Shown here piece after piece: positions 8,069 to 15,644 of a stretch of 54,564 bases of DNA; the stretch's first letter is position 1, and each line of letters begins with the position of its first letter. Position numbers and translations under genes: made by a program. The DNA is taken from positions 1 to 54,564 of the forward strand of contig JAGAKD010000249.1 in the NCBI GenBank assembly GCA_017625815.1, written 5' to 3'. Below the pieces are notes generated by a model. That model did no database searches. It saw nothing but the letters and a program-made list of their open reading frames with translations, and was not told the DNA's origin. The DNA is from Lachnospiraceae bacterium. Its GTDB lineage: Bacteria; Bacillota; Clostridia; Lachnospirales; Lachnospiraceae.

Positions 8069-9199
8069 ATGACAAAGATTGATATTATATCAGGATTTTT
8101 GGGAGCTGGTAAGACAACTCTTATAAAAAAGCTTATTGACCAGGCGTTTTCAGGAGAAAAGCTTGTGCTTATAGAGAATGAGTTTGGTGAAATTGGTATA
8201 GATGGTGGTTTCTTAAAAGATGCAGGTGTTGAAATTACTGAGATGAACTCAGGATGTATCTGTTGCTCCCTTGTTGGAGATTTCGGAACTGCTTTAAAAC
8301 AAGTTATAACTGATTACACACCAGACAGAGTAATTATTGAACCATCAGGAGTTGGTAAGCTTTCTGATGTAATCAAGGCTGTTGAAGATGTTAAGGAACA
8401 GGTTGATGTAGTGGTAAACAGTGCAACAACAGTTGTTGATGTGGCAAAGTGCAAGATATATATGAAGAATTTTGGTGAGTTCTTCAATAATCAGGTTGAA
8501 AGTGCTGGCACAATTGTTCTTAGTAGAACTCAAAATGTGAAGGAAGAGAAGATATTAGATACAGTTAATATGCTTAGAGAGCATAATAAGGAAGCTGCAA
8601 TAATTACAACTCCATGGGACGATATGGATGGAAAAACAATTCTTGATGCTATGGAGCATTCTAATACACTGGAAGCTATGATGAAGGAAACTGAGGAACA
8701 TGCACACCATCATCATCACGAACATCATCATGAGGATGGTGAGTGTTGCTGCGGACATCATCACGATCACGAACATGACCATGAGCACCATCACGAGGAT
8801 GGAGAGTGTTGTTGCGGACATCACCATGACCACGACCATCACGAGCACCATCATGAACATGGTGAGGGTTGTACCTGTGGTTGTCATGACCATGATGGAC
8901 ATCATCACCACCATGCAGATGATGTATTTACTAGCTGGGGCAAGGAAACAGCAGTTAAGTATGCAGATGAGGATATGAAAGCTATACTGGAAGAGCTTGC
9001 ATATGAATCAGATAAGTATGGTATTATTCTTAGAGCAAAGGGAATTGTTCCAAACACTGAAAATGAGTGGATATACTTTGATTTAGTACCAGGTGAGTAC
9101 GAGATTAGAAAGGGTAAGCCAGATTACACAGGTAAGCTTTGTGTAATTGGTAGCAATATAAAAGAGGATTTACTTGCTGAGCTATTTAAGCTTAACTAA
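8069..9199 (+). CDS. CobW/COG0523 family GTPase with His/Cys-rich insertion (putative metallochaperone)
   Basis: A 376-residue G3E GTPase of the CobW/COG0523 family, members of which deliver zinc or other metals to client enzymes. Walker A is GFLGAGKTT (residues 9-17). The metal-binding CXCC signature is CICC at residues 63-66. An IEPSGVG segment follows. Residues about 211-286 form a striking insertion very rich in His, Cys, Asp and Glu, made of three tandem units of about 20 residues with CCC or CTCGC cores. It is followed by a CobW C-terminal domain. With a second CobW-like GTPase 28 bp downstream and znu genes beyond, zinc is the likeliest metal. No Zur-like box is seen before this gene. 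Confidence 0.9.
   Translation: MTKIDIISGFLGAGKTTLIKKLIDQAFSGEKLVLIENEFGEIGIDGGFLKDAGVEITEMNSGCICCSLVGDFGTALKQVITDYTPDRVIIEPSGVGKLSDVIKAVEDVKEQVDVVVNSATTVVDVAKCKIYMKNFGEFFNNQVESAGTIVLSRTQNVKEEKILDTVNMLREHNKEAAIITTPWDDMDGKTILDAMEHSNTLEAMMKETEEHAHHHHHEHHHEDGECCCGHHHDHEHDHEHHHEDGECCCGHHHDHDHHEHHHEHGEGCTCGCHDHDGHHHHHADDVFTSWGKETAVKYADEDMKAILEELAYESDKYGIILRAKGIVPNTENEWIYFDLVPGEYEIRKGKPDYTGKLCVIGSNIKEDLLAELFKLN
8720..8905 (+). repeat. Tandem coding repeat for a His/Cys-rich metal-binding segment
   Basis: Two adjacent units, 8720-8782 (21 codons) and 8783-8842 (20 codons), encode nearly the same peptide: EHHHEDGECCCGHHH plus a His/Asp tail. A third, diverged unit from 8843 encodes EHHHEHGEGCTCGCHDHD. 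The nucleotide sequences are similar but not identical, so the duplication is not very recent. Confidence 0.9.
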
Positions 9200-9227
9200 G
9201 TTATTGTAGAAAGTAGAGAATTGTACT

Positions 9228-10187
9228 ATGAATAGAAATAACGTAAAAGAAATTCCCGTTTATATGTTTCTTGGTTTTCTAGAGAGCGGTAAGACAACAT
9301 TTGCTAATGAAACTCTTATAGAAAGAGATTTTACAGAAGGTGAACCGACACTTTTGCTAGCTTGTGAGGAAGGTGTAGAGGAGTATGATGTAGAGTATCT
9401 TAAAAGCAAGAATATATTTGTGGAATATTTAGAAGAAGAGGATGTAAATACAGACCATCTTTTAGATTTGCAGGAAAAATATAAGCCAACTAAGGTTATG
9501 ATTGAGTACAACGGTACTTGGAAGATGGATAAGCTTTTTGGCATAAGAGTTCCAAAGGGCTGGACTATAGTTCAGGTTATAACCTTTGTAGATGCATCAA
9601 CCTTTGATGTTTATGTTGCAAATATGAAATCAATGATGATGGAGCAGCTTGCAACAGCAGATATGATAGTATTTAATCGTTGTGATGAAAATACTCGTAA
9701 GGCTGAGTATAGAAGAAGCATCAAGGCGGTAAATAGAAGAGCACAGGTTATATTTGAAAACAAGGACGGTATAGCTGAACTTGATGATGAGGAGCTTGAG
9801 CTTCCATATGATTTATCAAAAGATGTAATTGAGCTTGAAGAAGAGGATTTTGGTATATGGTACATTGATTCCTGTGATAACCCAGACAAATATGTGGGTA
9901 AACAGATTGTATTTAAGGCTATGGTGCATCGACCATCAACCTATGCATCTAATGAATTTGTGCCGGGAAGATTTGCTATGACTTGCTGTGCTGATGATAT
10001 AGCATTTATAGGTTTTAAGTGCTACTACGAAGGTGCTAAGAACCTCAAGGATAGACAGTGGGTTATGGTTACAGGAACAATTGATAAGGAATACTATCCT
10101 GAATTTGAAGGAGAAGGTCCTGTTATAAAGGCAACAAAGGTGGCTATGACTTCAGCTGCTGAGGAAGAACTGGTGTATTTCAACTAG
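9228..10187 (+). CDS. CobW-like GTPase fused to a YcgQ/DUF1980-like C-terminal domain
   Basis: A 319-residue protein with a CobW-type GTPase N-terminus: Walker A GFLESGKTT near residues 15-23 and an NRCDE segment standing in for NKxD. It lacks the CXCC metal motif of its upstream neighbour. From about residue 205 it changes to a different domain (NPDKYVGKQIVFKA ... GRFAMTCCADDIAFIGF ... DRQWVMVTGTI). This resembles the C-terminal domain of YcgQ/TIGR03943 (DUF1980) proteins, which usually pair with a YcgR permease. No permease is present here. It lies 28 bp after the His-rich CobW gene, so a shared transcript is likely. Placement beside znu genes suggests metal homeostasis. GTPase confidence is good; the C-terminal assignment is from motif memory. 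Confidence 0.8.
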   Translation: MNRNNVKEIPVYMFLGFLESGKTTFANETLIERDFTEGEPTLLLACEEGVEEYDVEYLKSKNIFVEYLEEEDVNTDHLLDLQEKYKPTKVMIEYNGTWKMDKLFGIRVPKGWTIVQVITFVDASTFDVYVANMKSMMMEQLATADMIVFNRCDENTRKAEYRRSIKAVNRRAQVIFENKDGIAELDDEELELPYDLSKDVIELEEEDFGIWYIDSCDNPDKYVGKQIVFKAMVHRPSTYASNEFVPGRFAMTCCADDIAFIGFKCYYEGAKNLKDRQWVMVTGTIDKEYYPEFEGEGPVIKATKVAMTSAAEEELVYFN

Positions 10188-10249
10188 TAATCTAGCTGTG
10201 AAGATATAATAGCGTAATTGATTTATAATTATATATGTACAGATAAAAA

Positions 10250-10264
10250 TGCAAATTGTTTGCA
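10250..10264. promoter_or_regulatory. Putative Zur operator, box 1
   Basis: The 15-base partial palindrome TGCAAATTGTTTGCA ends 8 bases before the TTGACA at 10273. It has the 7-1-7 layout of Fur-family operators. Its repetition at three other sites, all at zinc-transport operons and one beside a Fur-family gene, is the reason for the Zur call. Confidence 0.65.
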
Positions 10265-10272
10265 AATTTATA

Positions 10273-10301
10273 TTGACACAGGTTATTGTGTGGTATAAAA
10301 T
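10273..10301 (+). promoter_or_regulatory. Promoter 1 of the sfsA-znuCB operon
   Basis: TTGACA at 10273-10278 and TAAAAT at 10296-10301 have 17 bp between them. A TATAAA at 10294-10299 overlaps the -10. The promoter lies between two Zur-like boxes. It closely resembles the promoter before the fur gene at 20054, including the same 8-base gap from box to -35. Confidence 0.65.
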
Positions 10302-10308
10302 TTTAAAA

Positions 10309-10323
10309 TGCAAACAGTTTGCA
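10309..10323. promoter_or_regulatory. Putative Zur operator, box 2
   Basis: TGCAAACAGTTTGCA is a perfect 7-1-7 palindrome. It lies just downstream of promoter 1, where bound repressor would block transcription, and 11 bases before the second TTGACA. Confidence 0.7.
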
Positions 10324-10334
10324 TTTTTGTTTTC

Positions 10335-10359
10335 TTGACAAGTTATTATATGGTTTAAA
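10335..10359 (+). promoter_or_regulatory. Second, duplicated promoter-like segment
   Basis: TTGACA at 10335-10340 followed by a segment matching promoter 1 at about 22 of 26 aligned bases (TTATTATATGGTTTAAAA against TTATTGTGTGGTATAAAA). It lies 62 bp downstream of promoter 1, so box plus promoter appear to be tandemly duplicated. The -10 here (TTTAAA at 10354-10359, 13-bp spacing) is poor, so it may be a decayed copy. Confidence 0.4.
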
Positions 10360-10401
10360 AAAGAGAAATACTGATTTTAAAATAGATTATATAGGTATTT
10401 A

Positions 10402-11088
10402 ATGGTTATGAAATACAAGAATATTGTTACAGCTAAATTTATAGAACGTCCGAATAGATTTATAGCCAAGGTTGACATAGATGGTGAAGTTCATACAGTT
10501 CACGTGAAAAATACGGGAAGATGTAGGGAGATACTGGCCCCAGGTACTAAGGTTTTTCTTGAAACAAGTGATAATCCAGACAGAAAAACCAAGTATGATC
10601 TTGTTTCTGCGGTGAAGGGCGAGAGAATTATTAATATTGATTCACAGCTACCAAACCATCTGGTGGAGGAATGGTTAGAAAACCAAGATATATTCCGTAA
10701 TATATCTTATGTTAAAAGAGAGAAAACCTACGGTAAATCAAGGTTTGACTTTTATATAGAAGCAGATAATCGGAAAATATTTATTGAGATTAAGGGTGTT
10801 ACTTTGGAAAATGATAATGTAGTTAGTTTTCCTGATGCACCTACGGAAAGAGGAATTAAACACTTAAATGAATTACTTGAAGCAGTAGAAGAAGGCTATG
10901 AGGCATATGTATTTTTTGTTGTTCAGCTTAAGGATGTAAGATATTTTACTCCGGCAGATGAGAAGCACAAGGAGTTTGCAGATACCTTAAGGTATGTTGC
11001 TTCAAAGGGTGTTAATGTACTTGCCTATGATTGTAGTGTTACAGCCAATGAGGTTATTATATGCGATAAAGTTTTAGTTAAATTATAA
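10402..11088 (+). CDS. sfsA: SfsA family protein (sugar fermentation stimulation homolog)
   Basis: A 228-residue SfsA homolog. The N-terminal FIERPNRFIAKVDIDGEVHTVHVKNTGRC region (residues about 13-41) is the family hallmark. So is the central nuclease-like core with KSRFDFYIE and FIEIKGVTLE, followed by VSFPDAPTERGIKHLNEL. The protein is cytosolic; its biochemical role is unsettled, with proposals of DNA binding or a restriction-like nuclease fold. The start may be 10402 or 10408; neither has a strong ribosome site. It is the first gene after two Zur-like boxes and lies 16 bp before znuC, so it appears to be part of the zinc operon. Confidence 0.92.
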   Translation: MVMKYKNIVTAKFIERPNRFIAKVDIDGEVHTVHVKNTGRCREILAPGTKVFLETSDNPDRKTKYDLVSAVKGERIINIDSQLPNHLVEEWLENQDIFRNISYVKREKTYGKSRFDFYIEADNRKIFIEIKGVTLENDNVVSFPDAPTERGIKHLNELLEAVEEGYEAYVFFVVQLKDVRYFTPADEKHKEFADTLRYVASKGVNVLAYDCSVTANEVIICDKVLVKL

Positions 11089-11104
11089 GAGAAAGGGATT
11101 TGTT

Positions 11105-11815
11105 ATGTCTTTACTAAAGTGTGAAAATGTATCCATGGGCTACGAGGGTAAGGTAGTAGTTGAGGGTCTTGATTTTCAGGTAAATAGTGGTGACTATTTG
11201 TGTATAGTTGGAGAAAATGGTTCCGGTAAAAGTACCTTGATGAAGGGACTTTTAGGTCTTAGAGTGCCTATGTCTGGTAAAATAGAGACAGGAGATGGCT
11301 TAAAGCACACTGAAATAGGATATTTGCCACAGCAGACGGTGGTTCAGAAGGATTTTCCAGCTTCCGTTCGCGAGATAGTTATGTCTGGATTTCTCAATAA
11401 TATGGGCATCAGACCATTTTATAACAAGGAAGAAAAGAAAAAAGCTCAAGAGATAATGTCTAAGCTTAGTATAGATAATCTTGCAAAGCGTTGTTACAGA
11501 GACCTTTCAGGTGGTCAACAGCAAAGAGTTTTACTTGCTAGAGCTTTATGTGCAACCAAGAAAATGTTACTTCTTGATGAGCCAGTTGCAGGTCTTGACC
11601 CAGTTGTTACTAGTGAGATGTATGACCTTATAGAGAGCCTTAACAAAGAGGGGATAACTATAATTATGATATCTCACGACATTCATGCAGCACTAAAATA
11701 TGCAACTAAAATATTATACGTGAGTGATAAGCCAGTGTTTTATGATTCTAAGGAAGCTTATCTGGAGAGTGAAAAAGGCAAGCTTTTTGCATATGGTGAA
11801 GGAGGTGCCAAGTAA
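11105..11815 (+). CDS. znuC: Zinc/manganese ABC transporter ATP-binding protein
   Basis: A 236-residue ABC ATPase. Walker A is GENGSGKST near residues 36-44, the Q-loop region is GYLPQQT, the signature is DLSGGQQQR, Walker B is MLLLDEP, and the H-loop is ISHD. It belongs to the ZnuC/MntB/AdcC class by its small size and the ABC-3 permease encoded right after it with a 1-base overlap. It would energise metal import. Ribosome site AGAAAGGG lies before the ATG. The matching solute-binding protein gene is 8.8 kb away at 20586. Confidence 0.93.
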   Translation: MSLLKCENVSMGYEGKVVVEGLDFQVNSGDYLCIVGENGSGKSTLMKGLLGLRVPMSGKIETGDGLKHTEIGYLPQQTVVQKDFPASVREIVMSGFLNNMGIRPFYNKEEKKKAQEIMSKLSIDNLAKRCYRDLSGGQQQRVLLARALCATKKMLLLDEPVAGLDPVVTSEMYDLIESLNKEGITIIMISHDIHAALKYATKILYVSDKPVFYDSKEAYLESEKGKLFAYGEGGAK

Positions 11816-12684
11816 TGAATATACTTATGGAATCAGATGTTATGGCAACCCTTGCCAGATATTTTGAGCTGGATTTTGTAAAAAGAGCGTTTGTTGTAGG
11901 TATACTTATAGCATTTTGTGCCTCTTTGCTTGGTGTAACTCTTGTCTTAAAGAGATTTTCCTATATAGGAGATGGTCTTTCACACGTTGCATTTGCTGCT
12001 ATGTGTGTTGCCATGATTAGTAGCTTATCAAATAATATGTTACTTATACTGCCAGTAACTATTGTAGCAGCTATTCTTATGCTTAAGACTGGACAAAATG
12101 CCAAAATAAATGGTGATGCAGCAATAGCTATGATATCTGTTGGCTCTCTGGCTGTTGGATATTTACTTATAAATAAATTCCCACCATCTACAAATGTGGC
12201 CACAGATGTATGTACCACACTTTTTGGTTCCACATCAATACTCACACTTAGTGATTCTGATGTATTGATATGTGTAATTATGTCTGTAGTGGTAGTGATA
12301 TTTTATATATTCTACTATAACAAGGTTTTTGCAGTTACTTTCGATGAGAACTTTGCAAGGGCCACTGGTATAAAAGCTAGCGTTTACAACACATCCCTTG
12401 CAGTAATTATAGCCATAATTATAGTTCTCGCTATGAATTTGGTTGGTTCCTTGCTTGTATCGGCTTTGGTTATATTTCCAGCTCTTTCAGCAATGAGAGT
12501 ATTCAAAAATTTTAAGTCCGTTGTAATATGTTCAGCACTCTTAAGTGTAATATGTGCAACGACAGGTATGCTTATATCAATACTCAATGACACACCAGTT
12601 GGTTCAACTATTGTAATTGTTGACATGTGTGCGTTCTTATTGTTTTCAATTGCTGGATTTGTAACAGGAAGGGGTAGAGCATAG
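11815..12684 (+). CDS. znuB: Zinc/manganese ABC transporter permease
   Basis: A 289-residue ABC-3 family permease with about eight to nine hydrophobic helices. It has the typical YIGDGLSHVAFAAM segment near residues 50-63 and LVGSLLVSALVIFPALSAMRV near the third quarter. Its ATG overlaps the stop of znuC (TAATG) and its own stop overlaps the GTG of the next gene, so the three are translationally coupled. Together with ZnuC and the ZnuA-like lipoprotein it would form a zinc importer. Confidence 0.94.
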   Translation: MNILMESDVMATLARYFELDFVKRAFVVGILIAFCASLLGVTLVLKRFSYIGDGLSHVAFAAMCVAMISSLSNNMLLILPVTIVAAILMLKTGQNAKINGDAAIAMISVGSLAVGYLLINKFPPSTNVATDVCTTLFGSTSILTLSDSDVLICVIMSVVVVIFYIFYYNKVFAVTFDENFARATGIKASVYNTSLAVIIAIIIVLAMNLVGSLLVSALVIFPALSAMRVFKNFKSVVICSALLSVICATTGMLISILNDTPVGSTIVIVDMCAFLLFSIAGFVTGRGRA

Positions 12685-13325
12685 TGAAGAGATATAGATT
12701 AATACTTGTTTTAATAAGTGTATTATGTATTGGCTTAGTTGCTTGTGGCAATAAAAATAAGACTGGAAATAGAAATAATCAGACAGAGCAATCTATGGTT
12801 GACTCTATTGCGGCGCAAAATGAGGCTACAGCAGAGACTACAACAGAGATATCTACGGAGATTACAACGGAAGCTACTACAGGAGAAACAACCTCAGAGA
12901 TTATAATATATGAAGAGGCTACTACGGAGTTTCAGATAAATGAAGAGGAATTTACAGGAGAGCCTGATCCTACAGTAGATATAGATATGACTGTAATGCC
13001 TGCCAATATGGTATTTTCTCAGGTTAGTCATATTATGATGGAGCCAGATATGTATCTGGGTAAAACCATGAAGGTTAAGGGGCCATATTATGCTCTATAT
13101 TATGAGAATACTGGAAATTATTATCATTATATATTGATTACAGATGCCCTTGCCTGCTGTGAGAATGGTATTGAATTTATATGGGACGAGGGAAGTCACG
13201 TATATCCTGATGAGTATCCCGAGGATAATCAGGAGATAGTTATTTCTGGTGAGCTTAAGTGCTATGAAGAGGAAGATTATATATACTATTATCTTGATAT
13301 AGATGAGTATATGGTTGTTGAGTAA
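12684..13325 (+). CDS. Lipoprotein of the zinc operon with a YcgQ/DUF1980-like domain
   Basis: A 213-residue lipoprotein. A signal peptide ends in a lipobox, LVAC, with Cys21 as the lipidated residue. A Thr/Glu-rich linker follows (residues about 38-90, many TTE repeats), then a C-terminal domain of about 105 residues. That domain (EPDMYLGKTMKVKG ... DALACCENGIEFIW ... NQEIVISGELKC) resembles the C-terminal domain of the GTPase at 9228, sharing the Y-x-GK entry, a CC pair followed by a hydrophobic strand, and a closing V-x-SG/TG strand. It starts at a GTG overlapping the znuB stop. The role is unknown. Extracellular metal binding is a reasonable inference from the operon and the CC pair. Confidence 0.85.
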   Translation: MKRYRLILVLISVLCIGLVACGNKNKTGNRNNQTEQSMVDSIAAQNEATAETTTEISTEITTEATTGETTSEIIIYEEATTEFQINEEEFTGEPDPTVDIDMTVMPANMVFSQVSHIMMEPDMYLGKTMKVKGPYYALYYENTGNYYHYILITDALACCENGIEFIWDEGSHVYPDEYPEDNQEIVISGELKCYEEEDYIYYYLDIDEYMVVE

Positions 13326-13332
13326 GAAAGCA

Positions 13333-13380
13333 AAAAAGAGATGCTAAGGTTATTATTTAATAACTATAGCATCTCTTTTT
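13333..13380. terminator. Bidirectional terminator between the zinc operon and the LytTR regulator
   Basis: A 23-base left arm (13333-13355) and a 23-base right arm (13358-13380) pair with two mismatches. They carry an A-run on the left and a T-run on the right, so the structure can stop transcription from both sides. It overlaps the last codons of the minus-strand regulator gene (stop at 13353-13355). Confidence 0.85.
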
Positions 13381-14123
13381 GATAAGTAAATGATTAACGA
13401 CTTGAAGCTTCTGTGAGAAATGCAAAATGAATCACCATTACGCAGTGTTACTATGTGTGTGTTAGTATCTACTTTTTCGATGAAATCAAGATTAATTATA
13501 GTTTCTCTTGATATTTGCATAAAGTTTGATGGCAATAATTTATATACATTAGACAAGTTGCCACGTGCTTCGAATATGCTATTATTGGTGAGGATTTCAA
13601 GGGTGTGAGTAAGATGTCCCAGTGTAATATAAATTATATCATCTGTTATAACAAAAAAGTTCCTACTTCCTCGGCTGAAGGTTATGGTTTTGTTTTCGTT
13701 AGTAAGGTTTATTAAAGTTTCGTATCGTGAAAAGGCCTTACATATACAATCATTTATTTGATTTTCAATATAATTTTTAGAATCCTTGATTATATACCCA
13801 AGTGGTTCAATCATATATTGAAATGTAAGTGGGAGCATTTCAGAATGAGTGGTTACTATCACTATAAATCCTCTTGGATCATATTTTCTTATATAGGTTG
13901 CTAATTCAAAGCCATCCATATCAGCATTTAAATCAATATCTAAAAAATAAAGTCCTATATCATTTGTTGATTTATCGGTAAGTGATTTAATTAAATCTGT
14001 TGGTGTTCCATATGCACCAATAAAATTTACTTTATCATTTTTTGATATTTTATTATGTGTAATACAATCTTGTAAAAATTCTCGCTGAGAAGCTTCGTCC
14101 TCACATATGTATATATTTAGCAT
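13353..14123 (-). CDS. AgrA/ComE-type response regulator (LytTR)
   Basis: A 256-residue response regulator. The receiver domain has the acidic pocket CEDE at residues 7-10 and the phosphoacceptor Asp62 in YFLDIDL, followed by DGFELATYIRKYDP and VTTHSE, very close to the AgrA pattern. The C-terminal LytTR DNA-binding domain spans about residues 150-250 (FSRGSRNFFV ... FMQISRETIINLDFIEKVD). It lies 25 bp after the histidine kinase gene and shares its transcript. Its expected targets are paired direct repeats about two helical turns apart, and one such pair occurs at 15540-15571. AgrA-like is a class call, not a proof of orthology. Confidence 0.92.
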   Translation of the reverse strand: MLNIYICEDEASQREFLQDCITHNKISKNDKVNFIGAYGTPTDLIKSLTDKSTNDIGLYFLDIDLNADMDGFELATYIRKYDPRGFIVIVTTHSEMLPLTFQYMIEPLGYIIKDSKNYIENQINDCICKAFSRYETLINLTNENKTITFSRGSRNFFVITDDIIYITLGHLTHTLEILTNNSIFEARGNLSNVYKLLPSNFMQISRETIINLDFIEKVDTNTHIVTLRNGDSFCISHRSFKSLIIYLSKRDAIVIK

Positions 14124-14148
14124 GTGTTTTATTCCTTTTGTATGAAAA

Positions 14149-15465
14149 TTAATCGTCTATATCCAGAGTTTGTGTAAATACTTGGTCAACAAAGGAAGTT
14201 GATAAGTATATATTTTCGTTCTTTTTCATTATTTCATTTATGTTTGATAATCCCAAACCACGATTTTTTCCCTTAGTAGTATGGCTTTTTTTTCTTATAT
14301 CAACAAGATTGATATGTTCCTTTAACGTAGGATTGCTGATGATAATGGTTGAACCTTTTTCCTTTTGTATACAGGATATATTAATTGTTCTTTTTTCTAA
14401 TTCTGTAATGAGATCTGTTTCTTCAATAGCATTATCAAGTAATATTCCCACAATACGTGTTAAATCAATTGCTTTGAGATTAATATGTTCTACAGACCAT
14501 TTTATTTCTAAAATTGTTTTAATGTTATGCTTTGAAGCTTCCATAATTTTAAAATATAAAATGCTTTTTAATTCAGGCACCTTCATATTAGATAGTAGTT
14601 CAAGTGCAGGAGAACTGGCATCTAGAGAAGTGACTAATGGAATAACCTGAGTATCGAAATATGTGTTTAATTCTCTGTATTGAGCAGTATCTATGTAGTG
14701 CTTCATACTAAACAGAATATTTGCATAATCGTGTTTAAAACGTCTTAGTGAGGTGTACATATTTTCAACTTCTTCTGTGTATTGCTTTAAGTGTTCAAGC
14801 TCATTTAATTCTATATTAGTTCTAGCATCTTTGTATACAATTATAATTATAATGGTGATGAGAATGGCCATTAGTGCAGATAAAAGCAGGAATAGCTTAA
14901 GGTTCTGATTCATCAAATCCACAGGATAATCATGTGTCCGTTCATATGTGAAATTAGCAACTAAAATTGCAGAGCATATAAGCAATAAGATAAGTAGGCT
15001 TATACCTAATGTTTTATATGAAAGCTTATCTGGTCTAGGGAATTTATCAATAATCCATCTAATTCCTCGTAGTATGAGATATAGAGTCGGGAAGAAGAAT
15101 AGATAAAAGCAGGTTTCATTAATCATGCCAGACATTAACTGTGCTTGTGTTACACCAGTAATATATTGCCAAATAGCAAGAGCAATATAATTGAAAACGA
15201 CACAGATAACATAGCTAATAGATGCAAGTATCATGCCTATTAGATGATTGTTTGAAAGTATACCAATGATTATAACAAGGATAACTACTGTTGGATATAT
15301 TATATTGCAAAGTGATAGTATGCTACACAAAATAAGGCATAACACAAAGGTTATAAAAGTTTTTGAAGTAAATTTAATTCTGGGAATAGTAGTCATGGTT
15401 ATCCACATAGCAATAGAATTAGTTAATATAGAAAATAGTATGTATTCAATAGATAGATTGTTCAT
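14149..15465 (-). CDS. AgrC-type GHKL sensor histidine kinase
   Basis: A 438-residue membrane kinase. The N-terminal half has about six or seven hydrophobic helices (residues about 7-210), as expected for a peptide-pheromone receptor. The cytosolic half has a coiled-coil linker, the phosphoacceptor His245 in RRFKHDYANIL, an N-box ILLDNAIEE and a G-box GLGLSNI, typical of HPK10/GHKL kinases. It would autophosphorylate on binding a cyclic peptide and pass phosphate to the LytTR regulator encoded downstream. It is transcribed away from agrB, unlike the staphylococcal agrBDCA order. The ribosome site is TAGGAGAG. Confidence 0.92.
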   Translation of the reverse strand: MNNLSIEYILFSILTNSIAMWITMTTIPRIKFTSKTFITFVLCLILCSILSLCNIIYPTVVILVIIIGILSNNHLIGMILASISYVICVVFNYIALAIWQYITGVTQAQLMSGMINETCFYLFFFPTLYLILRGIRWIIDKFPRPDKLSYKTLGISLLILLLICSAILVANFTYERTHDYPVDLMNQNLKLFLLLSALMAILITIIIIIVYKDARTNIELNELEHLKQYTEEVENMYTSLRRFKHDYANILFSMKHYIDTAQYRELNTYFDTQVIPLVTSLDASSPALELLSNMKVPELKSILYFKIMEASKHNIKTILEIKWSVEHINLKAIDLTRIVGILLDNAIEETDLITELEKRTINISCIQKEKGSTIIISNPTLKEHINLVDIRKKSHTTKGKNRGLGLSNINEIMKKNENIYLSTSFVDQVFTQTLDIDD

Positions 15466-15494
15466 CGAGCTCTCCTAAAAAAAAGTATGTTTTT

Positions 15495-15523
15495 AGTGTA
15501 CATCATAGTATTTTTTTTGTCAA
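15495..15523 (-). promoter_or_regulatory. Minus-strand promoter for the kinase-regulator operon
   Basis: Read on the minus strand, TTGACA (15523-15518) and TACACT (15500-15495) are 17 bp apart. They lie about 30 bp before the kinase start codon. The -35 box ends 16 bp from the paired repeats at 15540-15571. Confidence 0.55.
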
Positions 15524-15539
15524 TTTATATAAAAATAAT

Positions 15540-15571
15540 ACGTTCGCGACGAAAATCCCGACGTTCGCGAC
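15540..15571. promoter_or_regulatory. Paired direct repeats, likely LytTR regulator binding site
   Basis: ACGTTCGCGAC occurs at 15540-15550 and again, identically, at 15561-15571. The start-to-start distance is 21 bp, two helical turns, the spacing expected for a LytTR dimer. The GC-rich motif stands out in AT-rich DNA. It lies between two outward-facing TTGACA promoters, so it could control both the sensing operon and the peptide/effector operon. Confidence 0.75.
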
Positions 15572-15589
15572 AAGAATATGTTTTTTTGC

Positions 15590-15618
15590 TTGACATTTGA
15601 TATGATTTACATATGCAA
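15590..15618 (+). promoter_or_regulatory. Plus-strand promoter region for agrB and downstream genes
   Basis: TTGACA lies at 15590-15595, but no good -10 is found 16-18 bp downstream (TATGCA or ATGCAA). A better -10-like TATGAT lies at 15601-15606, too close to that -35 and 29 bp after the second repeat. Either way the promoter is imperfect, as expected for one needing an activator. The exact start cannot be set from sequence. Confidence 0.4.
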
Positions 15619-15644
15619 ATAACTCACGTAGGAGGTGTAATGAT

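Noticed and set aside
8720..8905. Tandem repeats considered as a CRISPR-like or intergenic repeat array
   Set aside because: The repeats are adjacent without spacers, lie in frame inside a GTPase gene, and encode a His/Cys segment.
8555..8914. A 119-residue minus-strand reading frame, very Met- and Val-rich, opposite the His-rich region of the CobW gene
   Set aside because: It is the antisense shadow of CAT/CAC-rich codons; no ribosome site, no family resemblance, and the plus-strand gene is certain.
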